NCBI GenBank assembly: GCA_016714605.1
Contig: JADKDL010000049.1
Coordinates: 82,430 to 146,429, forward strand
Direction of reading: 5' to 3'
DNA from: Bacteroidales bacterium
GTDB taxonomy: Bacteria; Bacteroidota; Bacteroidia; Bacteroidales; UBA1715
Length of the DNA: 64,000 bases
In this document: piece after piece, positions 48,356-54,935 of the stretch
How the letters are laid out: each line of letters starts with the position of its first letter
Numbering within the stretch: the stretch's first letter is position 1
Translations under genes and position numbers: made by a program
Notes under the pieces: model-generated
What the model was told of the DNA's origin: nothing
The model's database searches: none
Seen by the model: the letters and a program-made list of their open reading frames with translations, nothing else

Positions 48356-48634
48356 TTATTTATCTAAATAATGCCCCCATGCATTTAAGACTTGCACTGT
48401 CACAATGTTTTCATCAATTGAGTAAATCAATCTGTGTTTATTGTTGATTCGCCGCGAATACAAACCAGCATAATCATGTTTTAACTTTTCTGGTTGACCA
48501 GTTCCTGTGGTCGGATGTTTCATCAACTCATTAAGGAGCTTATCTATTTTCTTCAAAACCGCTTTGTCTCCTACTTTCTTGTGAGTTTCAATATCATACA
48601 AAGCTGTTTCAGAAAACTCTAGAATATAACTCAC
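48356..48634 (-). CDS. yoeB: Txe/YoeB-family toxin
   Basis: 92 residues of RelE-fold mRNA endonuclease, active at the ribosome. The family signature is complete: GQPEKLKHDYAGLYSRRINNKHRLIY followed by QVLNAWGHY, with catalytic Glu49, Arg68 and His88 in the YoeB positions. Its start overlaps the antitoxin stop by 4 bp, as is typical of the translationally coupled YefM-YoeB operon. Confidence 0.95.
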   Translation of the reverse strand: MSYILEFSETALYDIETHKKVGDKAVLKKIDKLLNELMKHPTTGTGQPEKLKHDYAGLYSRRINNKHRLIYSIDENIVTVQVLNAWGHYLDK

Positions 48635-48882
48635 AAGCCTAGCAAATTACTTATTTCCTGAGAAGTAGTAATTCTCATTACTTTACCTTCTTTAACTTCA
48701 TTAATACTTTGTTTGATTTTCTCTAGCATTTGTGCATTATAGAAAATATCGTCCTCATTTAGTGGGGTTAAAGCATAGGCTCTATCTTTTCCACGTTGAA
48801 CAATTATTTGTTCTCCTTTGTCGGCTTTATCAAAGTATGTTCTTTGATTTTGTCTAAATTCTCTACTGCTGATAACTAACAT
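48631..48882 (-). CDS. yefM: YefM/Phd-family antitoxin
   Basis: 83 residues. The N-terminal Phd/YefM DNA-binding part is ISSREFRQNQRTYFDKADKGEQIIVQRGKDRAYALTPL, followed by a flexible acidic tail that would wrap the toxin. It precedes yoeB with a 4-bp overlap and is itself preceded by a promoter containing a small inverted repeat. Confidence 0.93.
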   Translation of the reverse strand: MLVISSREFRQNQRTYFDKADKGEQIIVQRGKDRAYALTPLNEDDIFYNAQMLEKIKQSINEVKEGKVMRITTSQEISNLLGL

Positions 48883-48900
48883 AGCTTTTAAGTTTAGCGC

Positions 48901-48922
48901 GTACCATTACGGTACAAATATA
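48901..48922 (-). promoter_or_regulatory. Autoregulated promoter of yefM-yoeB
   Basis: On the minus strand an exact -7 box TATATTTG (48915-48922) runs directly into GTACC-N5-GGTAC (48901-48915), an inverted repeat with GTAC cores like known YefM operators. The antitoxin ATG is 19 bp downstream of the repeat, consistent with repression by the YefM-YoeB complex. Confidence 0.65.
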
Positions 48923-49032
48923 ATGAATTACATGTTCATATCGTTCTTTTAAAAGGATGTTATTTCTCTACCCTAGCTTCTAGAATGCTGAACGAGAGTT
49001 TAAAATCTTTATTCGCAATAGACATTTACAAA

Positions 49033-50880
49033 TCACTCCGGTTCTTTCCAATCTCCATAATCTTTTATAAGAGCAATCAACGCATCAACAGCTTCGTGTT
49101 GGGGAATATTCTTTTTCACAACCTCTTTTTGTTTATATAGATTTATAGTTCCTTTACCAGCGCCCACAAAACCATAATCTGCATCGGCCATTTCTCCCGG
49201 ACCGTTTACAATACAACCCATAATACCTATCTTAACCCCTTTCAGATGGGCTGTTTTCTCCTTTATCTGCTTCACCGCATCTTGTATATCAAAAAGGGTT
49301 CGTCCACATGACGGACACGAGATGTACTCGGTTTTAGAAAACCTACATCTTGAAGCCTGCAAAATTCCAAATGAAGCTTCCAAGACATCCAAAGCCGGAA
49401 CATGAGCATTTTCAACAAAAACACCATCGCCTAGACCGTCTAACAAAACAGATCCAAAATCGAAACCTGCATGAATTTGAAAATTTTCTACGCTGTCTAT
49501 ATTATATGCATTTTTTAAAATTACCGGATTCAATATATTATTATGCAACAAGACCGAATAAAACACCCTTACCGCTCCGGTAAAATGAATGTGTTTATTA
49601 TCAAATATCAGCACCGATGATTTTGGCAACAGCCCATACTTTTCAAGCAACAAAGGCAGAGTATCAAGAGCTACTACAAAGAAATTGCACTGTTCTGAAT
49701 ACTGCGTTTTCTCCGATATATTCTCAATACTGAAACAGGGGAATGTATCTTTTTCCTGCTTCCACAATGGGGCAGGAATTATTGTATTTGTATTTTGAAT
49801 TGCGGTATTTGAAAAAACAAAATCATAGCACTGCTGCAACTTATTTATGATTTTTTCATTACCAACAGCAACCTGCAATTTCGAACCACCAATACCCATA
49901 ACTTCATAGGATGGATGACGATAATAATCGAACGGATTTTTTCTAAACTCTTCAATAGTTGGTAACTTATTAAGATCAGAAGCTTTTTGGTCGGCATAAT
50001 GAGCCAACACCAAAGCAACCGGTATTTCAAATTCGGGCTCTTCGGTCAAAGAAACTCGTATGGTATCTCCTATCCCATCGGCCAAAAGAGCACCAATACC
50101 TACAGCCGATTTTATACGACCCTCTTTCGAATCTCCCGCCTCGGTAACACCCAAATGAATAGGATATTTCATACCTTCCTCTTTCATAAACTTAATGAGC
50201 AAACGGGTAGCATACACCATAATTCTTGTATTATTGGCTTTTATAGAGCATACAATATTAAAGAACTGCTCCTCTTGGCAGATATGCAAAAACTCCATCA
50301 TAGACATAGCCATGCCAAGAGGTGTATCGCCATATTTCGACAAAATTCTGGAAGACAACGAACCATGATTTACCCCAATTCTAATAGCTGTAAAATGTTC
50401 TTTACAAACATCTAATAAAGGTTTTAGTTTAGACCTAATGTTCACCAACTCTTCTTTATATTCAGCATCGGTATAATGAACCTTGAGAGAACTATCGGTA
50501 AAATTTCCGGGATTTATTCTCACCTTTTCAATAAACTGAGCAGCAACCAATGCAGCTTTCGGATTGTAGTGTATATCGGCAACAAGCGGTGTTGTATATC
50601 CTCTTTTTACAAGTTCTGTTTTTATGAGTTTTAGATTCTCGGCTTCCTTTATACCCTGAGCCGTAATTCTAACATATTTGCCACCTGCTTCAATTATTCT
50701 GATACACTGCTCTACGGTTGCTTCAATTTCATTGGTATTGGTAGTAGTCATAGATTGCACCCTAATAGGGTACGGATAGCCAACCGGAGTATTTCCAATG
50801 CTCACTATTTTAGATTGAAATCGGGTTATATTACTTATATCATCGGTATATGATGTGTCATAAAGGTTCTTTTCCATCAA
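49033..50880 (-). CDS. ispG: 4-hydroxy-3-methylbut-2-enyl-diphosphate synthase (flavodoxin-type IspG)
   Basis: The penultimate step of the MEP isoprenoid pathway, using a 4Fe-4S cluster. At 615 residues it is the long form of Bacteroidota, Chlamydiae and plants, with an extra domain (about residues 280-510) between the TIM barrel and the reductase-like domain. Landmarks: PVGYPYPIRVQSMTTTNT at the start, HYNPKAAL, RINPGN, RIGVNHGSLS, and the iron-sulfur cysteines in CPSCGRTLFD and MGCIVNGPGEMADADYG. It supplies IPP for UppS, encoded in the first block of the window. It stands alone, and the start is the first of two adjacent ATG codons. Confidence 0.95.
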   Translation of the reverse strand: MMEKNLYDTSYTDDISNITRFQSKIVSIGNTPVGYPYPIRVQSMTTTNTNEIEATVEQCIRIIEAGGKYVRITAQGIKEAENLKLIKTELVKRGYTTPLVADIHYNPKAALVAAQFIEKVRINPGNFTDSSLKVHYTDAEYKEELVNIRSKLKPLLDVCKEHFTAIRIGVNHGSLSSRILSKYGDTPLGMAMSMMEFLHICQEEQFFNIVCSIKANNTRIMVYATRLLIKFMKEEGMKYPIHLGVTEAGDSKEGRIKSAVGIGALLADGIGDTIRVSLTEEPEFEIPVALVLAHYADQKASDLNKLPTIEEFRKNPFDYYRHPSYEVMGIGGSKLQVAVGNEKIINKLQQCYDFVFSNTAIQNTNTIIPAPLWKQEKDTFPCFSIENISEKTQYSEQCNFFVVALDTLPLLLEKYGLLPKSSVLIFDNKHIHFTGAVRVFYSVLLHNNILNPVILKNAYNIDSVENFQIHAGFDFGSVLLDGLGDGVFVENAHVPALDVLEASFGILQASRCRFSKTEYISCPSCGRTLFDIQDAVKQIKEKTAHLKGVKIGIMGCIVNGPGEMADADYGFVGAGKGTINLYKQKEVVKKNIPQHEAVDALIALIKDYGDWKEPE

Positions 50881-51148
50881 TTGAATTGTTTCTTAAAATT
50901 TATTTTACTATCTGATAAATAAAAATTCTGATCTTCACTATTCAAACTCATCTTAAATTGGTCGAAAAGCAAAGCAATACACTTCACAAAAAACGAAAAT
51001 ATTTTTTTTACAATGTTTAAATCAAACATAATACTTTACAAAGGTAGTATTTTCAATATGTTCATGTTAATTATTTTTTGATAAATGCAAATGTTTTTTT
51101 AATCACCTGTTTCACAAAATCAATGTCTTTGCCAGTAATAGAAGCTAT

Positions 51149-51274
51149 TTTAGGACAGTTTCTATTTTGCAGGAACGTTATTCCTAAAAGCAGGAACGTT
51201 ATTCTATTTTACAGGAGCATTAATCTATTTTGCAGGAGCAATATTCCAAAACGCAGGAGCGATAATCTATTAGG
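51149..51274. repeat. 21-bp tandem repeat, five clear units
   Basis: Five units of exactly 21 bp start at 51170, 51191, 51212, 51233 and 51254, each opening CAGGA(A/G)C and continuing with an AT-rich second half ending in AAAAG, TTTTA, TTTTG, AAACG or TTAGG. A degenerate sixth unit precedes them from about 51149. Units 1-2 have CAGGAACGTTATTC and units 3-5 have CAGGAGC. The unit is divisible by three and reads as a seven-residue repeat on the plus strand, but the frame has no plausible protein around it. Confidence 0.85.
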
Positions 51275-51328
51275 CTCGTTGGATTTTCCTAAATGCAATT
51301 TTTAAATTGAGGGTATGAATTTTTAAAT

Positions 51329-51420
51329 GGGCGTATGCAATACGCCCCTACAATCATCATATCCATTATACGCAATGCTTTTCCCGTATGGGCGTATTGA
51401 ATACGCCCTTTTATTTTATT
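51329..51420. repeat. Two GGGCGTAT-ATACGCCC palindromes
   Basis: GGGCGTATGCAATACGCCC (51329-51347) and GGGCGTATTGAATACGCCC (51390-51408) are perfect 8-bp stems with 3-nt loops, 61 bp apart. The second is followed by TTTTATTTTATT and could act as a terminator. Similar GGGCGTAT palindromes are common intergenic elements in many bacteria, from my memory. Confidence 0.8.
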
Positions 51421-51424
51421 CCCT

Positions 51425-51490
51425 TTCGACGTAGCGTCCTCGCTACGTCGAAGTATTCAAGGCCTCTGGCCTGTTTTAAGAGAATGTTTT
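51425..51490 (+). repeat. Dispersed hairpin repeat, copy B
   Basis: The most complete copy. A perfect 12-bp stem TTCGACGTAGCG (51425-51436) / CGCTACGTCGAA (51441-51452) with loop TCCT is followed by GTATTCA, the small hairpin AGGCC-TCT-GGCCT, then GTTTTAAGAGAATG. The second half matches copies A and C, while the 5-prime arm is degraded in both. Confidence 0.8.
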
Positions 51491-51922
51491 TCATATACTC
51501 AGCTAAAGCCAATAATGAGTTTTATTTTATGTATCCTCCTACTAAAGCAAGAGGCAATTCATTGAATTAGAATGTAGCTTTAGCCCATTCAAAAAATGAG
51601 AAAGGCTTTTATTCTGCGCCAACCTCAGTGTCTTCACCAACGTTATTGGAAATAAATACCCAACCTGAGAATTTGGATTTTTAGATAATTTGTTTATCTT
51701 TAAAACCGAATAAAACAATAAACAAAACATTTCAAACCATGTTGACACAACTCCCTTTTTCTTACAAAAAAAATCATTTTCTCCAGTTAAATAGGGTGTT
51801 GATAAATGGAATATATCACCAATAGGTGATACTGAAATGTTGTGCGAGATGTAAAAAAAAAATGGCAACGTAATAGATTTTTATATACTAATATTGAATT
51901 GACAAACTATAGAATCATAATA

Positions 51923-52396
51923 ATGAGAATTAAAAAAATAGGATTACTTGTAATAACCACAACTGTAACCTTAATTCTAATGTTTGAGGTGATTCAAAAT
52001 GCAAGCTTTTTGTTTTTTACTCTTTGTGCTTTAATGATATTAGGAATATTTTTCATGATTATGCAAAAAAGCATTGGAAAAATATTCCTTACCATTGGAC
52101 TAGGAATTATTTCATCTTGGATAATTTACTATGTCGTCTACCAGCACCAATCAAGGGTCGCATTTGAAAAGATAAAAGCAATTCATAAAGAGCAAATAAT
52201 TGGTTTTTATTCAACAAACAATTATGAGTTTATACCAGAATCTAAGCAGTACACCTGGATAGGGATTTTACCGCGGAAAATAAAAATAATTGAGGACAAC
52301 AAAGGCGATGGAAGAAAACTTGTCGGTTGGAGAGGCAACTCGGTCTTTGGATATTATAACATAGCCGAGGATAGATATTCAACAAGTATTAAGTAA
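51923..52396 (+). CDS. Hypothetical membrane protein
   Basis: 157 residues from ATG 51923, chosen because MRIKKIGLLVITTTVTLILMFEVI gives a normal first membrane helix; the frame is open 27 codons further upstream. Two more helices follow (FLFFTLCALMILGIFFMIM and IFLTIGLGIISSWIIYYVVY). A soluble C-terminal half of about 75 residues has TWIGILPRKIKIIEDNKGDGRKLVGWRGNSVFGYY. No family recognised. It lies between repeats, next to a group II intron relic, so it may be recently acquired. Confidence 0.55.
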   Translation: MRIKKIGLLVITTTVTLILMFEVIQNASFLFFTLCALMILGIFFMIMQKSIGKIFLTIGLGIISSWIIYYVVYQHQSRVAFEKIKAIHKEQIIGFYSTNNYEFIPESKQYTWIGILPRKIKIIEDNKGDGRKLVGWRGNSVFGYYNIAEDRYSTSIK

Positions 52397-52434
52397 CAAG
52401 TTGCTATCAATAAAGAAAATACACCTCGCACAAT

Positions 52435-52640
52435 CGTGTAGACTGCCGATAGGCAAAGCCTATCGGAGAGCCTCACACACCACTGTACGTACGGGTCTCG
52501 TATACAGCGGTTCGTTATGCAAGTGGGAATATGGATGGTATTTGTGAACTTGGGTTCACTTGTTTGTAGTAGGAAAGCAGAGGTTCATATCCACGCTGTA
52601 TAAGCCTAGATATAGTGATGGTAGTGCCAAGAATAGGACT
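52435..52640 (-). mobile_element. 3-prime remnant of a group II intron (domains V-VI)
   Basis: On the minus strand, 52476-52511 forms a domain-V-like hairpin: ACCGCTGTA pairs with TACAGTGGT (9 bp, one G-T wobble), then TACG with CGTA, with a two-base CG bulge on the 3-prime side and an apical AGACC loop. This is the size and layout of a group II intron domain V. Immediately after it, CCGATAGGC-TTT-GCCTATCGG (52447-52467) forms a domain-VI-like or terminator-like stem. No reverse-transcriptase frame is present, so it is a relic or a truncated copy. Boundaries are approximate. Confidence 0.6.
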
Positions 52641-52650
52641 CAGAGCCACT

Positions 52651-52706
52651 GTCCTCGCTTCGTCGAAGTATTCAAGGCCTCTGGCCTGTTTTATGAGAAT
52701 GTTTTC
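52651..52706 (+). repeat. Dispersed hairpin repeat, copy C
   Basis: TCCTCGCTTCGTCGAAGTAT, then the hairpin AGGCC-TCT-GGCCT, then GTTTTATGAGAATG. It matches copy B almost base for base over the 3-prime half but lacks the upstream arm of the long stem. It abuts the 5-prime side of the intron relic as read on the plus strand. Confidence 0.75.
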
Positions 52707-52842
52707 CATTCCATTCTATGAGTACTATGTGTCTAAGTGGTTTAAAGGTCAATTAAATAACCCTCTGTTTCCTATGAGTCTATGTGGTAAAAAAACAGCT
52801 ATCAAAGATTCTAAATATTAAAAACATAAAAAAAATCATTAT

Positions 52843-52877
52843 AAAAAAATCCCCTGCAACTTACCATTACAGGGGAT
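52843..52877 (-). terminator. Rho-independent terminator (minus strand)
   Basis: ATCCCCTG (52849-52856) pairs perfectly with CAGGGGAT (52870-52877) over a 13-nt loop. Read on the minus strand the stem is followed by a run of T. It ends the gene at 52900-53844. Confidence 0.85.
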
Positions 52878-52899
52878 ACTAATTCTAAAACCCAAAACC

Positions 52900-53844
52900 T
52901 TAATTCTTCATAATTTCCACATACAGCAAACACATTTCATTATCATTCACATCAATACTCGTTACCACATCAGCATATCCAACTTTTTTTACCGTTACCT
53001 GATACCTACCTGCAGGCAAAAATTTTACTAGAAGACCTCCCTTGTCAGCAGTTTTTTTAGATAAAACTATCTTCGATGTTCCCGTTTGAGCCTTCCCCAT
53101 AATCATTGCAGCACCTTCACGGCAAAATTCAACCTGTGCACCCTTCACCGGTGCGCCAGTTGTAGCATCTTTCACCAGACCTTTCACTGCAAGTGTAGAG
53201 GCACCGGTAGCAATAATTTTACGAGCAGTTTTGTAGCCATTGTAAAAATTAACCTGTGTAAGTCTCACAATTTCAATCGCTAAATCCATATTGTTCAAAG
53301 CCGTATCTAAAGTTTTGAATAATGCAGCAAGTTGTTGAGTTGCTTGTTTCTTTTCATCAATCCCTAGTCGTGGTTTCGGTATAGATGCATTAAACTCCGA
53401 AATTAAAGTTTTTAAAGTTGTTTGAGTCTCTGCCACAATTCCATACGTAGCAAGTTCACCCAAATTAGATTGTGCACGGTCATACAATTCTTGGCCTTTC
53501 GTTTTCAAATCAATTGCAGCTAGGCGTTTCAAATCCGATAAACTAATTTTTATTTCTTGCAATAAAACAGCATTATTTGTAAATGCTGCAAATGCAACCA
53601 TTTTACGAGAATAGTCAGCTGCCGAATTACACAAATTCATTCTTAATTGACTTTTACTTTCAGTTATACCTGTTTTTTCAAAGTCTTGCAATTCGGCAAT
53701 TGCCTGTATCTCAATTATAGTACTTTGACATAATGTAAAATTTACCGAAAAATTTGGCAACGAATCCGTAATCGTAGCATTTTGCAATACATAATCACGA
53801 GTTACCATACCCATACCTATTTTACTCTTTTGAATTGAATCCAT
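52900..53844 (-). CDS. Helical protein with C-terminal regulatory-like domain, unknown function
   Basis: 314 residues and no signal peptide. Residues about 1-210 are helical with regular hydrophobics (LQDFEKTGITESKSQLRMNLCNSAADYSRKMVAFAAF, LRKLAAIDL-type stretches), resembling four-helix bundles. Residues about 220-314 form a beta-sandwich of the carboxypeptidase regulatory-like type: TLAVKGLVKDATTGAPVKGAQVEFC then FLPAGRYQVTVKKVGYADVVTSIDVNDNE. Helical bundle plus CarboxypepD_reg is a combination I have seen only as hypothetical proteins in Bacteroidota. The absence of a signal peptide is odd for a domain that usually sits outside the cell. Confidence 0.6.
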   Translation of the reverse strand: MDSIQKSKIGMGMVTRDYVLQNATITDSLPNFSVNFTLCQSTIIEIQAIAELQDFEKTGITESKSQLRMNLCNSAADYSRKMVAFAAFTNNAVLLQEIKISLSDLKRLAAIDLKTKGQELYDRAQSNLGELATYGIVAETQTTLKTLISEFNASIPKPRLGIDEKKQATQQLAALFKTLDTALNNMDLAIEIVRLTQVNFYNGYKTARKIIATGASTLAVKGLVKDATTGAPVKGAQVEFCREGAAMIMGKAQTGTSKIVLSKKTADKGGLLVKFLPAGRYQVTVKKVGYADVVTSIDVNDNEMCLLYVEIMKN

Positions 53845-54368
53845 AATTTTTGGTTTTTATATTAATTATTATTTTAAAAGAAACATTCTAGCATTTACCA
53901 ATTTTTTTGTTATGAATTCAATAACGCAATGTTTTGTCACATATTGCCTTTGTCAAAATAATAGTACGATATGTTTTAATTTTCGTAACCAATGCGTAGC
54001 TCCAGAACCTACCTTTCTTCCCATCAATGGCTATTGCGATGCACTCGATTCAAGGTTTTCGTTCCTCGAAACCAATTGCGAAGCCATCGTATCGATGTTT
54101 TCATGCAAGAGAAGCAATTGCGAACGTCTCAATACATAATGTATCATGCCTCGACAGTATATGATTTAGAATCGACACTATATGTATCGCACATCGATTG
54201 CAGTTGCGGTCACCCTAGCTCATTGCTATTTCTAACCCCAATGACATGAATTGATTAATACAATTTTAGAGTTTGGGTAGCAACCACAAATTGCTCAGCG
54301 AAACTAAACCCCAAACAAGCGAGAACTTTCATTATTTTTTTTAGATAAATCAAACAATATTTTCAAAC
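53845..54368. other. Gene-free region with 42-bp periodicity
   Basis: No convincing gene over about 520 bp. From roughly 53980 to 54230 the composition is visibly richer in G and C than its flanks, and the word TTGCGA recurs at 54034, 54076 and 54118, exactly 42 bp apart, with partial similarity between the units. On the minus strand these read as 14-residue units ending in SQ (for example ENLESSASQ and ENIDTMASQ) but stop after three. It could be the decayed end of a repeat protein. Confidence 0.5.
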
Positions 54369-54400
54369 AAAAAAGCCAAACATTACTGCTTGGCTTTTTT
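54369..54400. terminator. Bidirectional terminator
   Basis: A perfect 11-bp stem AAAAAAGCCAA (54369-54379) / TTGGCTTTTTT (54390-54400) has a 10-nt loop and T-tracts on both strands. It ends the minus-strand T9SS gene at 54428. Confidence 0.85.
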
Positions 54401-54427
54401 GTTTTAGTTTTCTTTTATTAAAGAAGT

Positions 54428-54910
54428 TTATTGCTTAATAATTTTGAATGTTTTTATTTCTTTATCAGCAATAATCACCGATAAGAAATACTCCGATAGA
54501 GATAAATCACTCATATCAATATAAGTTTCATCTTCTGTAATAGTATTTTTCTGAATTAATTTTCCGTTTAGGTCAGTTAAAATAAATGAACCATCAGAAT
54601 AATTATCTTCAGAAAAACTTAGAATTAGAACATCTGTGGTAGGATTTGGATAAGCAACAATCTGAAGGTCTATATTTGTAACTTCTTCTGCCGATGTTGC
54701 AAATATTTCATAAGCATGTTGTACGCCTTGATATACGCTTGCTTTCGACCCTTCAATTGTTGAATAAACAACCTGACCTACTGAATAACTTGCAGAACCA
54801 TTAGAGCCTTTAGCTTCGCCACCGGCACTTACGGTTGCTTGCTGTGCATTTATTCCTGTAAAGGAGATAATTGCAAGTATTGTTGAAAATATTGTTTTTT
54901 TAAATTTCAT
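54428..54910 (-). CDS. Short secreted protein with type A T9SS sorting domain
   Basis: 160 residues. A signal peptide ends TGINAQ, and a short Gly/Ser-rich part GGEAKGSNGSASYSVGQVVYSTIEGSKASVYQGVQHAYEI precedes the sorting domain: LQIVAYPNPTTDVLILSF, then GSFILTDLNGKLIQKNTI and YFLSVIIADKEIKTFKIIKQ, the typical type A C-terminal domain. The protein is little more than a carrier with a sorting signal. This layout (VSAGGEA..SVGQ) is common next to FISUMP proteins, as here, and the two are 25 bp apart on one strand. Confidence 0.85.
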   Translation of the reverse strand: MKFKKTIFSTILAIISFTGINAQQATVSAGGEAKGSNGSASYSVGQVVYSTIEGSKASVYQGVQHAYEIFATSAEEVTNIDLQIVAYPNPTTDVLILSFSEDNYSDGSFILTDLNGKLIQKNTITEDETYIDMSDLSLSEYFLSVIIADKEIKTFKIIKQ

Positions 54911-54935
54911 GTTTTTTTAATTAATTTGTTTGAAA

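Larger units (their letters stand above)
50881..51922. other. Long gene-free region rich in repeats
   Basis: Just over 1 kb without a believable gene. The first 200 bp are AT-rich and hold the ispG promoter. After that come the 21-bp tandem repeats, two GGGCGTAT palindromes, dispersed repeat copy B, and AT-rich sequence with a small TATCACC-GGTGATA inverted repeat (51814-51831). Short reading frames here are translations of the repeats. Confidence 0.6.
52397..52899. other. Gene-free region with intron relic and repeat
   Basis: About 500 bp holding the group II intron relic (52435-52640), dispersed repeat copy C and a minus-strand terminator. Short frames on both strands are not credible genes. 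Confidence 0.55.

Noticed and set aside
51149..51274. CRISPR array
   Set aside because: Units are directly adjacent at 21 bp with no unique spacers, so this is a tandem repeat.
51078..51305. Plus-strand frame with seven-residue repeats
   Set aside because: It is a translation of the 21-bp tandem array, with no ribosome-binding site or plausible domain around it.
52515..52821. Short frames on both strands near the intron relic
   Set aside because: They translate the dispersed repeat and structured intron RNA; the shared words between repeat copies explain the apparent protein similarity.
53912..54249. Two Cys-rich plus-strand frames
   Set aside because: They cover the 42-bp-period region, do not match any family, and lie across a composition anomaly; I report the DNA pattern instead.
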